Shown: positions 19,956 through 30,213 of the stretch, piece by piece
Numbering within the stretch: position 1 is the first letter of the stretch
How the letters are laid out: each line of letters opens with the position of its first letter
From: Nesterenkonia alba DSM 19423
GTDB lineage: Bacteria; Actinomycetota; Actinomycetes; Actinomycetales; Micrococcaceae
DNA: 64,000 nt
Assembly: GCF_000421745.1 (NCBI RefSeq)
Contig: NZ_ATXP01000004.1
Coordinates: 155,402-219,401 of the forward strand
Direction of reading: 5' to 3'
The notes under the pieces: generated by a model
Told to the model about the DNA's origin: nothing
The model's input: the letters and a program-made list of their open reading frames with translations, nothing else
Database searches by the model: none
Program-made: the position numbers and the translations under genes

Positions 19956-20066
19956 GGCACTCGCACAGAAGACCCTGCAGACCCGGCGAGGAGTGCATCC
20001 TCCACACGGGACTTGACAGGGTCATAGGCGTGTTGGGCATGTCTTCATAGATACCCGGTGCGCCGA

Positions 20067-20084
20067 CCCCGTCTACGGACGGGG
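20067..20084 (+). promoter_or_regulatory. Hairpin in the sigA leader
   Basis: CCCCGTC, the tetraloop TACG, then GACGGGG forms a perfect seven-base GC-rich stem 28 bases before the chosen sigA start. It could influence mRNA stability or translation. The gap 19889-20112 also contains TTGACA at 20013-20018, but no convincing -10 at the right distance. Confidence 0.4.
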
Positions 20085-20112
20085 CACCCAAGTGTCGAGT
20101 CGGAAGGTCATC

Positions 20113-21531
20113 GTGCCCACTACTGCGTCAAAGACTGAGGAAGAGACTCAGGTCCCCGAGGCTGAGAAGAAGAGTGCCTCCGCCAAGGGGAGCACGCGCT
20201 CGTCCGGGGGGTCGGCGAAGAAATCATCGACGACCAGCTCCCGGAAGAAGGCCAGTTCCACCTCAGCTGGCTCGAAGGCGTCCCGGTCGAAGGCCGCCTC
20301 AGCGAAGAAGACCTCCACGAAGAAAACCGCAGCCGGGACATCTTCTGCCGGTGCCAAGAAGACCGGCGGACGGAAAAAGACCGACGCGGTGGACGAGATC
20401 CTCGCTGAAGTCGAGCAGGAGGAACAGCAGGAAGAGGCCCAGTCACCCACTGAGGCGCTGGAGTCGGCTGTGGCCAAGGCAGAGGATGCCGGTGAGGACG
20501 CTTCCAGCCTGGTCGATACAGACACTGGGGAAGCTGAGGAGGAGTCGACCTCCGGGCGGGGCTTCGTCATCTCCAACGCTGATGACGACGACGCCCCTGC
20601 TGTCCAGGTCGTTTCTGCAGGGGCAACAGCCGACCCGGTCAAGGACTACCTGAAGCAGATCGGGAAAGTCGCGCTGCTGAACGCCGAACAAGAAGTTGAC
20701 CTCGCGCTGCGGATCGAGGCCGGCCTCTACGCAGAGCACAAGCTGAAGACTGAGACCATCAAGGACAAGCGTCTCAAGCGCGATTTGGAACTCATCGTCG
20801 CTGACGGCAAGAAGGCGAAGAACCACCTGCTGGAGGCGAACCTCCGCCTGGTGGTCTCCCTGGCCAAGCGCTACACCGGCCGCGGCATGCTCTTCCTGGA
20901 CCTCATCCAGGAAGGAAACCTCGGTCTGATTCGTGCGGTGGAGAAGTTCGACTACACCAAGGGCTTTAAGTTCTCCACCTACGCCACCTGGTGGATTCGT
21001 CAGGCCATCACCCGGGCCATGGCAGACCAGGCTCGCACTATCCGCATCCCGGTGCACATGGTCGAGGTCATCAACAAGCTGGCCCGCGTCCAGCGTCAGA
21101 TGCTGCAGGACCTCGGGCGTGAACCGACGCCGGAGGAACTGGCTGCCGAGCTGGATATGACCCCGGAGAAAGTCGTCGAAGTGCAGAAGTACGGCCGCGA
21201 GCCGATCTCCCTGCACACCCCTCTGGGTGAAGACGGTGACTCGGAGTTCGGTGACCTCATCGAAGATTCTGAGGCCGTTGTTCCCTCAGATGCGGTGAGC
21301 TTCACCCTGCTGCAGGAACAGTTGCACTCCGTGCTGGACACCCTTGCCGAGCGGGAGGCAGGTGTGGTCGCCATGCGCTTCGGTCTGACTGATGGCCAGC
21401 CCAAGACTCTCGATGAGATCGGGAAGGTCTATGGCGTGACCCGCGAGCGTATAAGGCAGATAGAGTCCAAGACGATGTCCAAGCTGCGTCACCCCAGCCG
21501 TAGCCAGGTTCTCCGCGACTACCTGGACTGA
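20113..21531 (+). CDS. sigA: Primary RNA polymerase sigma factor (RpoD/SigA)
   Basis: Principal sigma-70 factor directing RNA polymerase to housekeeping promoters. The first ~170 of 472 residues are a low-complexity Lys/Ser/Ala then Glu-rich extension, typical of actinobacterial SigA. Region 1.2 follows ([21 protein letters not shown]), then region 2 from about residue 246 (core [13 protein letters not shown] and [18 protein letters not shown]), region 3, and region 4 near residue 432 with the helix-turn-helix [21 protein letters not shown] 20113 has GGAAGG five bases upstream and is preferred to GTG 20092, which has no Shine-Dalgarno. A strong two-way terminator follows. Confidence 0.96.
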   Translation: MPTTASKTEEETQVPEAEKKSASAKGSTRSSGGSAKKSSTTSSRKKASSTSAGSKASRSKAASAKKTSTKKTAAGTSSAGAKKTGGRKKTDAVDEILAEVEQEEQQEEAQSPTEALESAVAKAEDAGEDASSLVDTDTGEAEEESTSGRGFVISNADDDDAPAVQVVSAGATADPVKDYLKQIGKVALLNAEQEVDLALRIEAGLYAEHKLKTETIKDKRLKRDLELIVADGKKAKNHLLEANLRLVVSLAKRYTGRGMLFLDLIQEGNLGLIRAVEKFDYTKGFKFSTYATWWIRQAITRAMADQARTIRIPVHMVEVINKLARVQRQMLQDLGREPTPEELAAELDMTPEKVVEVQKYGREPISLHTPLGEDGDSEFGDLIEDSEAVVPSDAVSFTLLQEQLHSVLDTLAEREAGVVAMRFGLTDGQPKTLDEIGKVYGVTRERIRQIESKTMSKLRHPSRSQVLRDYLD

Positions 21532-21645
21532 GTTGGTGCTTCAAGCGCGTACGTGGCGTGCACGCTTCGTGGCAGGCAAAGCTTTGCCCGCCTTCACGCC
21601 TGAAGACATGGTCACCCAAGGACTAGCGGGATACGGTTCCCGAGT

Positions 21646-21685
21646 ATGAAAAATGCCCCGGCACAACTGCCGGGGCATTTTTCAT
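21646..21685. terminator. Bidirectional intrinsic terminator between sigA and DUF7455 gene
   Basis: A perfect 17-base stem (21646-21662 with 21669-21685) around the loop ACAACT, GC core GCCCCGGC, flanked by AAAAA on one side and TTTTT on the other. It works in both orientations and separates the convergent sigA and DUF7455 genes. Confidence 0.92.
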
Positions 21686-21693
21686 GTGACCAT

Positions 21694-21900
21694 TCAGCTG
21701 ATGCGGTCTGATTCGTCCACCCACTGGGTGGTCTTTGGCCGCAGGCTGGTTTCCAGCTGCCGTGCATGGTGATTGCAGAACAGCAGAATTCCGCCGGAGG
21801 CGAGCTCGGCACGCACGTAAGCCTGGGCGCCGCAACGGTCGCAGCGGTCCAGAGCTGTCAGCGTGGGCTGTGCCTCAAGAGTGCCCGTGGTGCTTGTCAT
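21694..21900 (-). CDS. DUF7455 small zinc-ribbon-like protein
   Basis: A 68-residue protein conserved between sigA and the topoisomerase gene in many actinobacteria. It contains LTALDRCDRCGAQAYVRAEL, a CxxC pair, and LLFCNHHARQLE, a Cys/His cluster; together they look like a small zinc-binding site. Function is unknown. ATG 21900 has AGGAGG seven bases upstream; the frame is open to 21945 but the longer version has no ribosome binding site. It ends next to the shared terminator. Confidence 0.85.
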   Translation of the reverse strand: MTSTTGTLEAQPTLTALDRCDRCGAQAYVRAELASGGILLFCNHHARQLETSLRPKTTQWVDESDRIS

Positions 21901-22020
21901 CCGTTCGCCTCCTAGCGCATCGGGATATCGATCTCGCCCATACAACCACGTCTGCGGCCAGATTCATCCCTTTTTGGCCCTCCTCAGGCGCGCCGTTCGC
22001 CCACCGCGTACCCTCCTGGC

Positions 22021-22026
22021 TAGGCT
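22021..22026 (+). promoter_or_regulatory. -10 box of parE
   Basis: TAGGCT lies nine bases before the parE ATG, giving an untranslated leader of only about two or three bases. No Shine-Dalgarno is visible before the ATG, consistent with near-leaderless translation. Confidence 0.45.
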
Positions 22027-22035
22027 GAGCGGGTC

Positions 22036-24096
22036 ATGGCACAACGCGACGAATACAGCGCTCGGCACCTCTCCGTCCTCGAAGGCCTCGAGGCGGTACG
22101 TAAACGTCCCGGTATGTACATCGGGTCCACCGACTCCCGTGGACTCATGCACTGTGTCTGGGAGATCATCGACAACTCCGTGGATGAGGCGCTGGCGGGC
22201 TATGCCTCACAGATCACCATCACCCTGCATCCCGATGACTCGGTCGAGGTTTCTGACGACGGCCGAGGCATCCCGGTCGACATCGAACCCCGCACTGGCC
22301 TGTCGGGACTGGAAGTCGTCTTCACCAAGTTGCACGCTGGAGGCAAGTTCGGCGGAGGCTCGTATAACGCCGTCGGTGGCCTTCACGGCGTCGGCGCCTC
22401 GGTGGTCAACGCACTTTCAGCCCGCCTCGACGCGCATGTCACCCGTGGCGGTAAAGTCCACCAGCTCTCTTTCCGCCGCGGAGAGCCGGGCACCTTCGCA
22501 GGTGCCGGTCCCGACGCCGCCTTCACTCCCGCTGAGGCCGGTTCACCATTGCAGGTGGCGGGTAAGGCCAAACGTGGCGCCACGGGGACCACCATCCGCT
22601 ACTGGGCAGACCGGGAGATCTTCACCCCGGATGCCGCCTTCGACGACGCAGAGCTGGCCACCCGTGCCCGCCAGACGGCCTTTTTGGTACCGGGACTGCG
22701 CATCACGGTCCGCGATCTGCGGGGCGCCGAACCCACCGAAGAAGTGTTCCAGTATGACGGCGGTATCAGTGAGTTCGTTGAACACCTCAGCCCCGATCAG
22801 CCCGTCACAGACATTTGGCGCATCCAGGGGCACGGCACATTTAGCGAACGCGTGCCCGTCGACGGGACGATGACCGATGTAGAGCGCGACTGTGAAGTTG
22901 ATATCGCCCTGCGCTGGGGAACCGGTTACGACACCACCGTGCGCAGTTTCGTCAACATCATCGCCACACCCAAGGGCGGAACACATTTAAGCGGTTTCGA
23001 ACAGGCCCTGCTCCGCACGTTTCGCAAAGTCGTAGAAGCCAACGCACGTCGGCTCAAAGCCGGCAACGACAAGCTGGAAAAAGACGATGTCCTCGCGGGA
23101 CTCACCGCTGTTGTCACCGTTCGGATCGCCGAACCGCAATTCGAGGGCCAGACCAAGGAGATCCTGGGGACGCCGGCGGCACGCCAGATCGTCTCCAAGG
23201 TCACCGCCCGGGAGGTGGAAAAGCGACTGACCTCCACCAAGCGCGCCGAAAAACAAGAATCCTCCGTGTTGCTGGAAAAAGTCGTCGCGGAGATGAAGTC
23301 TCGCATTTCAGCTCGCCAGCTGAAGGAGACCCAACGGCGAAAGAACGCGTTGGAGAATTCCACGATGCCGGCCAAACTCGTCGAGTGCCGCGCCAAGGAC
23401 GTCGAAGCCAGCGAACTGTTCATCGTGGAGGGGGATTCCGCTCTGGGCACCGCCAAGCTGGCCCGCTCCTCGGACTACCAGGCTCTGCTACCCATTCGCG
23501 GCAAGATCCTCAACGTCCAGAAGGCCTCGGTCTCCGACATGCTGTCCAACGCCGAATGCGCCGCTCTTATCCAAGTCATTGGTGCCGGCTCGGGCCGCAG
23601 CTTCGACCTGGAGGCCGCCCGCTACGGAAAAGTGGTGTTGATGACCGACGCCGACGTCGACGGGGCCCATATTCGCACCCTGCTGCTGACATTGTTCTTC
23701 CGGTACATGCGGCCGATGGTCGAGGCAGGTCGGGTCTTCGCCGCGGTTCCTCCACTGCACCGTGTGGAGATCATCCATTCCGGCAAGAAGCCCAATGAGG
23801 TCCGCTACACCTACAGTGAGGCCGAGCTGGTGACGTTACTGGCCGAACTGGAGAAGGAAGGCCTGAAATACAAGGAACCCATCCAGCGATACAAGGGACT
23901 GGGGGAGATGGATGCCGATCAGCTCTCCGAGACCACCATGGACCCGCAGCGTCGATCCCTGCGGCGGATCCGAATTGAGGATGCGGAGGCTGCCGAGCGA
24001 GTCTTCGAACTGCTGATGGGAAGCGTCGTCGCGCCTCGGAAGGACTTCATCATCGCAGGGTCCCAGGCTCTCGATAAGGACCGGATCGACGCCTGA
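22036..24096 (+). CDS. parE: DNA topoisomerase IV / gyrase subunit B-like ATPase
   Basis: ATPase subunit of a type II topoisomerase; its partner A subunit is not in the window. The 686 residues have the GHKL ATPase domain (EIIDNSVDEALAG, DDGRGIPVD, GGLHGVGASVVNALS), a transducer domain, and the TOPRIM domain with EGDSA near residue 465 and DADVDGAHIR near 538. The C-terminal segment contains IQRYKGLGEMDADQLSETTMDP. The TOPRIM line reads EGDSALGTAK rather than the common EGDSAGGSAK, seen in related second type II enzymes. Position beside sigA-DUF7455, away from dnaA-recF-gyrB, favours parE over gyrB. Confidence 0.9.
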   Translation: MAQRDEYSARHLSVLEGLEAVRKRPGMYIGSTDSRGLMHCVWEIIDNSVDEALAGYASQITITLHPDDSVEVSDDGRGIPVDIEPRTGLSGLEVVFTKLHAGGKFGGGSYNAVGGLHGVGASVVNALSARLDAHVTRGGKVHQLSFRRGEPGTFAGAGPDAAFTPAEAGSPLQVAGKAKRGATGTTIRYWADREIFTPDAAFDDAELATRARQTAFLVPGLRITVRDLRGAEPTEEVFQYDGGISEFVEHLSPDQPVTDIWRIQGHGTFSERVPVDGTMTDVERDCEVDIALRWGTGYDTTVRSFVNIIATPKGGTHLSGFEQALLRTFRKVVEANARRLKAGNDKLEKDDVLAGLTAVVTVRIAEPQFEGQTKEILGTPAARQIVSKVTAREVEKRLTSTKRAEKQESSVLLEKVVAEMKSRISARQLKETQRRKNALENSTMPAKLVECRAKDVEASELFIVEGDSALGTAKLARSSDYQALLPIRGKILNVQKASVSDMLSNAECAALIQVIGAGSGRSFDLEAARYGKVVLMTDADVDGAHIRTLLLTLFFRYMRPMVEAGRVFAAVPPLHRVEIIHSGKKPNEVRYTYSEAELVTLLAELEKEGLKYKEPIQRYKGLGEMDADQLSETTMDPQRRSLRRIRIEDAEAAERVFELLMGSVVAPRKDFIIAGSQALDKDRIDA

Positions 24097-24116
24097 TCGA
24101 TAGTGTCTGTGGCCTC

Positions 24117-24156
24117 ACGTAGCAATTCTTCTACGTCACGTAGAAAACGGTACACT
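24117..24156 (+). promoter_or_regulatory. ctaB promoter with palindromic operator
   Basis: A -10 box TACACT (24151-24156) lies six bases before the ctaB GTG. Upstream is a perfect palindrome CTACGT-C-ACGTAG (24131-24143) covering the promoter spacer, plus a further ACGTAG at 24117-24122 that also pairs with the CTACGT arm. Three half sites at the promoter look like a repressor operator. The cognate regulator is not known. Confidence 0.6.
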
Positions 24157-24162
24157 GGAGCG

Positions 24163-25122
24163 GTGACCGAACTGAGCACTCGTGGCGTGGAGGCCTCGCC
24201 GAAACCAGCCTCCCCTCGCTGGGCAGGGATCAAGCGCAAGGCCTCGGCCTATCTGGCTCTTACGAAGCCGCGGGTCATCGAGCTGCTTCTGGTGACGACG
24301 TTGCCGACCATGTTCTTCGCCGAGCGTGGGGTCCCGGATCCGTGGACTGCCGTGGCCACGATGGTCGGCGGTGCGTTCGCCGCAGGTTCTGCGGGTGCGT
24401 TCAACTGCTACATCGACCGAGACATGGACCGGTTGATGAACCGGACGAAACGGCGCCCACTGGTCACCGGAGAGGTCACGCCACAGGAGGCCCTGGTCTT
24501 CGCCTCGGTCTTGGGCGTTCTGGCCCTGGCGATCCTCACCTTCGGGGCCAATTGGCTGGCTGGAGCGTTGGGTGCGGCAGCCATCTTCTTCTATGTGGTC
24601 GTCTACACCCTGGTGCTGAAGCGTCGGACCGAACAGAACATCATCTGGGGTGGTATCGCCGGCTGCTTCCCGGTACTCATCGCCTGGGCCGCTGTCCGCG
24701 AGACGATCGAATGGCCGGCCGTGGTGCTGTTTGTCATCATCTTCCTGTGGACCCCGCCGCACTATTGGCCGCTGTCCATGAAGTACCGCACGGATTACCA
24801 GACCGCCTCGGTGCCGATGCTCGGTGCTGTGGCCAGTGCTCGTACGGTCTCCGTCCAGGTGGTGCTCTACGCCTGGGCCACAGTCATCTGCTCGCTGCTT
24901 CTGGTTCCGCTGGGCTGGGCCGGGATCACCTACACAGCCATCGCCGCAGCTGCCGGAGGGTGGTTCATCTGGGAATGCCATGTGCTCTACAACCGGGCAC
25001 AGCGGGGCAACCTCAAGGACAAGGAAGCCATGAAGGTCTTCCACCTGTCCATCCTGTATCTCACCCTGCTGTTCATCGGCCTCTGGCTCGATCCCTTCAT
25101 CGGTGCACCCCTGATGGCCTGA
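24163..25122 (+). CDS. ctaB: Heme O synthase (protoheme IX farnesyltransferase)
   Basis: UbiA-family membrane prenyltransferase that adds a farnesyl group to protoheme, making heme O for the heme-copper terminal oxidase. The 319 residues contain the first aspartate motif [20 protein letters not shown], about eight or nine membrane segments, and the second conserved region [30 protein letters not shown] 24163 is placed exactly six bases after TACACT, so a leaderless mRNA is likely; the frame is open to 24103 but the extension would contain the promoter. The gene usually sits next to transketolase or ctaA, neither of which is here. Confidence 0.94.
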   Translation: MTELSTRGVEASPKPASPRWAGIKRKASAYLALTKPRVIELLLVTTLPTMFFAERGVPDPWTAVATMVGGAFAAGSAGAFNCYIDRDMDRLMNRTKRRPLVTGEVTPQEALVFASVLGVLALAILTFGANWLAGALGAAAIFFYVVVYTLVLKRRTEQNIIWGGIAGCFPVLIAWAAVRETIEWPAVVLFVIIFLWTPPHYWPLSMKYRTDYQTASVPMLGAVASARTVSVQVVLYAWATVICSLLLVPLGWAGITYTAIAAAAGGWFIWECHVLYNRAQRGNLKDKEAMKVFHLSILYLTLLFIGLWLDPFIGAPLMA

Positions 25123-25175
25123 GCACAGGGGTAAACGCCGAGGGGTAGACCTGCACCTGAAGTGGGTTTACAGTA

Positions 25176-25211
25176 CCTCTCAAGAGTGATTTATGTCACA
25201 ACTTTGAGAGG
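25176..25211 (+). repeat. Inverted repeat overlapping the aldehyde dehydrogenase ribosome binding site
   Basis: CCTCTCAA (25176-25183) and TTGAGAGG (25204-25211) are perfect eight-base inverted copies. The second covers most of the Shine-Dalgarno GAGAGGAG (25206-25213). As RNA the stem would hide the ribosome binding site. Confidence 0.5.
25185..25200. promoter_or_regulatory. CRP/GlxR-type cAMP receptor protein binding site
   Basis: A 16-base site with GTGA, six bases containing central TA, then TCACA. It matches the actinobacterial GlxR/CRP consensus TGTGANNTANNTCACA at every defined position except the first. It lies 19 bases before the ATG, downstream of a candidate -10 TACAGT (25169-25174), a position that would favour repression. 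Confidence 0.6.
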
Positions 25212-25218
25212 AGTCATC

Positions 25219-26742
25219 ATGACTGTCTACGCGCAACCAGGGACTGAAGGCAGTGTGGTCAGCTTCAAGGACCGTTATGACAACTACATCGGCGGGGAAT
25301 GGGTTGCCCCGGTCAAGGGCCAGTATTTCGAGAACCCCACGCCCGTGACGGGGAAGACGCTGGCAGAGGTCGCCCGCTCCACCGCTGAGGACATCGAAGT
25401 CGCTCTGGATGCCGCCCATCAGGCCGCTCCAGCCTGGGGAAAGACCTCTGTGGCAGAGCGCGCGGTGGTACTGAATAAGATCGCCGACCGCATTGAAGAG
25501 AATCTCGAAATGCTCGCGGTGGCCGAGACGTGGGAGAACGGGAAACCGGTCCGCGAGACCTTGGCCGCGGATCTGCCCTTGGCGGTGGACCACTTCCGTT
25601 ACTTCGCTGGGGTGATCCGTGCCCAAGAAGGTGGTATCAGCGAAATTGACTCCACCACCGTCGCCTACCACTTCCACGAGCCGCTCGGTGTGGTCGGCCA
25701 GATCATCCCGTGGAACTTCCCCATCCTCATGGCAGTGTGGAAGCTGGCACCTGCTCTGGCAGCCGGTAACGCCGTGGTGCTCAAACCCGCGGAGCAGACG
25801 CCCACCTCGATCTTGCTGCTGATGGAACTCATCGGGGATCTCATCCCGCCAGGTGTGGTCAACGTGGTCAATGGTTTCGGCACCGAAGCCGGAGCTCCGC
25901 TGGCCTCCAACCCCCGCATCCGGAAAGTTGCCTTCACCGGAGAGACCACAACCGGCCGGCTCATCATGCAGTACGCCAGCCAGAATCTCATTCCGGTGAC
26001 CCTCGAGTTGGGTGGGAAGTCTCCCAATATTTTCTTCGCCGACGTCGCCCGCGCCGATGACGCCTTCTACGACAAAGCACTCGAAGGCTTCACCATGTTC
26101 GCGCTGAACCAGGGGGAGGTGTGCACCTGCCCCTCCCGGGCCCTCATCGAAGACAGCATCATGGATGAATTCCTTGAGGCAGCGGTCGAACGGACCAAAG
26201 CTGTCAAGCAGGGCAACCCCTTGGACACTGAAACCCAAGTGGGGGCACAAGCTTCCAATGACCAACTGGAGAAGATCCTCAGTTACCTGGACATCGGGCA
26301 GAAAGAAGGAGCCGAAGTGCTCACCGGGGGAGCGAAGGCCGATCTCGGCGGGGACCTCTCGGGCGGGTACTACGTGGAGCCGACGATCTTCCGCGGGTCG
26401 AACTCCATGCGCATCTTCCAAGAGGAGATCTTCGGTCCGGTGGTCTCGGTCACCGGCTTCAGCGATTACGACGACGCCATCTCCATTGCCAATGACACTC
26501 TCTACGGCTTGGGTGCCGGGGTGTGGTCACGCGAAGCCAACATCGCCTACCGTGCCGGCCGGGATATCCAAGCCGGACGAGTGTGGACTAACTGCTACCA
26601 CCAGTATCCGGCGCATGCAGCCTTCGGTGGGTACAAACAGTCCGGAATTGGCCGGGAGAACCATCTGATGATGCTGGCCCATTACCAGCAAACCAAGAAC
26701 CTGCTGGTCAGCTATTCAGAAGACAAACTGGGTTTCTTCTGA
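25219..26742 (+). CDS. Aldehyde dehydrogenase (NAD)
   Basis: Oxidises an aldehyde to the acid with NAD, most like the acetaldehyde dehydrogenases used in ethanol metabolism. The 507 residues show [32 protein letters not shown], the NAD-site glycines in [12 protein letters not shown], the general base Glu in LELGGKSPN, and the catalytic Cys near residue 302 in [10 protein letters not shown]. The paired cysteines CTC are typical of this subgroup. ATG 25219 has GAGAGGAG five bases upstream. It is followed after 82 bases by a DUF779 gene, a frequent partner. A CRP/GlxR-type site precedes it. Confidence 0.92.
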   Translation: MTVYAQPGTEGSVVSFKDRYDNYIGGEWVAPVKGQYFENPTPVTGKTLAEVARSTAEDIEVALDAAHQAAPAWGKTSVAERAVVLNKIADRIEENLEMLAVAETWENGKPVRETLAADLPLAVDHFRYFAGVIRAQEGGISEIDSTTVAYHFHEPLGVVGQIIPWNFPILMAVWKLAPALAAGNAVVLKPAEQTPTSILLLMELIGDLIPPGVVNVVNGFGTEAGAPLASNPRIRKVAFTGETTTGRLIMQYASQNLIPVTLELGGKSPNIFFADVARADDAFYDKALEGFTMFALNQGEVCTCPSRALIEDSIMDEFLEAAVERTKAVKQGNPLDTETQVGAQASNDQLEKILSYLDIGQKEGAEVLTGGAKADLGGDLSGGYYVEPTIFRGSNSMRIFQEEIFGPVVSVTGFSDYDDAISIANDTLYGLGAGVWSREANIAYRAGRDIQAGRVWTNCYHQYPAHAAFGGYKQSGIGRENHLMMLAHYQQTKNLLVSYSEDKLGFF

Positions 26743-26824
26743 GGTGGACCGAAGCGGAGGTCGCGCCATGACGCGGCCTTGGCGATAATCCTTCGCCGCT
26801 GAAGAGAAAGGACAAAGAACTGCC

Positions 26825-27223
26825 ATGGGTGCTGAGCGTGTCGCCATCACGGAGGAAGCTGCCGATCTGCTGCGTCGACTCCGCGACGAGCACGGCCAGC
26901 CGCTGATGTTCCATCAGTCCGGGGGATGCTGCGACGGCTCAGCACCCATGTGCTACACCCAGGGGACCTTCCTCACCGGCCCGCAGGATGTCCTGCTGGG
27001 GGAGCTTCAGCCCGGTACTCCGGAGCCGGTGCCGGTCTGGATCTCCAAGCCCCAGTTTGAGTACTGGTCACATACCCACATCACTATCGATGTGACCGAG
27101 GGTCGAGGTTCGGGATTCAGTATTGAGGGCCCGACCGGGAAACGATTCATCGTCCGCTCTCGGCTGTTCACTGAGGATGAGCTAGCAGAGCTGGAACCGG
27201 TTCGCTACGGCACCACCGGTTGA
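26825..27223 (+). CDS. DUF779 family protein
   Basis: A 132-residue protein of a family commonly encoded with aldehyde or alcohol dehydrogenases; its biochemical role is not established. Recognisable segments are LLRRLRDEHGQPLMFHQSGGCCDGSAPMCY, rich in Cys, and the repeated Trp/His line ISKPQFEYWSHTHITIDVTEGRGSGFSIEGP. The Cys/His residues suggest metal binding (inference). AGAAAGGA lies 12 bases before the ATG. It very likely shares a transcript with the aldehyde dehydrogenase. Confidence 0.88.
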   Translation: MGAERVAITEEAADLLRRLRDEHGQPLMFHQSGGCCDGSAPMCYTQGTFLTGPQDVLLGELQPGTPEPVPVWISKPQFEYWSHTHITIDVTEGRGSGFSIEGPTGKRFIVRSRLFTEDELAELEPVRYGTTG

Positions 27224-27253
27224 GTGTCACTGAGGGGAGCGTCAACGGTTACC

Positions 27254-28754
<1,501 letters not shown>

Positions 28755-28762
<8 letters not shown>

Positions 28763-30029
28763 TGAGACCGGCCCGACGCCGGGTGCTTCGGTTGGCGTGG
28801 TCGGAATACCGGGGCAGCCATCGCTGCATTCCGGCAGCGGCCAGTGGACCCAGAGTGGAGGCGGCCCACACCCCGGCTGCCAGCGAGCCCAGTGCCGCCC
28901 CGGCAGAGAGAATCAACGGTCCGGAGCCCAAGCCAATATCGGTCAGCAGTCGCCAGGCACCCAAGAACTGGGGGCGCGCTTCAGGTGGGGAGACATCAGA
29001 GGAGATCGTCATCATGATGCCTGAGCCCCAGCCGTTGGCGAAGCCCAGCAGCATGGCGACCACCGCAAGCCCGGCGGCGGTGGAGGTTAAGGGGAATAGG
29101 GCCATGGCGATACCGAGCATGGTCATGGCGGGCACCCCGACCCACAGCCTCCCCAGCCGGTCCATGACCTTGCCTGCGGGGTAGAACAGCAACATATCGA
29201 TTCCGCCAGCGAGGCCGAAGAGCAGGGAGATCGTCGTGGGGTCGAGCTCGATGTATTCACCCCAGAGGGGGATGACCTGCTGGCGTGCACCCCGGATCGC
29301 GCCGACGAACATGCCCACTGTGCCCAATGTCGCCAGCATCCGCCGGTGCTCTTTCAGCACGGACCAGAATCGCGGCGTTGCTATCTGCTGGGTCGCCGAG
29401 GCACGGGGAGCTTCTTCTGTGGTCCCGGTCGGTCGGGCCAGCCACACGGTGACCGTGGCGGCCAGGGCAGTGACTACCGCCAGGAGGAAGACCGCGCGCA
29501 TATCGAACAGGAAAATGATGCCGGCACCCAGGAACGGGCCAATGAACTGCCCGATGCGGTGGACCCCACCGAGGGTGGAGAGCACCGTAGCTCGGTGGAA
29601 GGCGGGGGTAACGTCGGTCAAATAGGAATGCCGTGCCAGGTGGAAGACCGCATTTGATGCACCGACCAGCAGGACCGCGGCCGCCAGGGTGATGACCGAA
29701 GGTGCCAAGGCGGCAGCGAAAAACCCCAGGGCGGCCACGGAGCCGGCCACCACCATCGCTGGGCGATCCCCGATCTTCGCGGCGAGTTGACCGGCAGGTA
29801 GATCCGCCAGGATTTGGCCCAAGGGCAGCATGGCGGCCACAACACCGGCAGCAGCCAGGGTGGCTCCGCGTTCAACACTGTATGGGGCAATGATCGGCAA
29901 CAGTGCGCCGATGCCGGTGGAGAAGATGAATGCAGGCACCAGAGCCCCCAGGACGACATCCCGGAATGGGAAGGTCGGCTGGCTGACTGGTGTGCTCACA
30001 GCCCTAGACTCTACTCCTTCTGAGCGCAT
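28755..30029 (-). CDS. MFS transporter, substrate unknown
   Basis: A 424-residue major facilitator superfamily permease with about 12 hydrophobic segments, for example VLGALVPAFIFSTGIGALLPIIAPYSVE at the start and FWSVLKEHRRMLATLGTVGMFVGAIRGARQQVIPLWGEYI in the second half. The loop after helix 2 (PLGQILADLPAGQLAAKIGDR) corresponds to the MFS motif A position. It looks like a drug/proton antiporter or a sugar-efflux type, but specificity cannot be read. ATG 30029 has GAGG seven bases upstream. It is transcribed toward gdhA and divergent from the helicase gene. Confidence 0.85.
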
Positions 30030-30213
30030 TTAGTTGCCTCATGCAATAGTTCGACACGCTGTGCGAGAAACTCCCAGTCAGCGAGGGGAGTGGCGGCTGT
30101 GATCCGCCGCTGTGGTCGGTAGGGTGGGAACGCGGTATCCGGCGGACCCGGGTGCTGTATGGATCGCGCAGTAAATTGACCGCGCAGTGACGACGACGGG
30201 AAGCGAGGCAGTG

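Noticed and set aside
20013..20042. Housekeeping promoter starting with TTGACA upstream of sigA
   Set aside because: No acceptable -10 hexamer occurs 16-18 bases downstream.
24136..25044. Minus-strand 302-residue open frame opposite ctaB
   Set aside because: His/Arg/Gln-rich product without family features; ctaB on the plus strand has all UbiA-family motifs.
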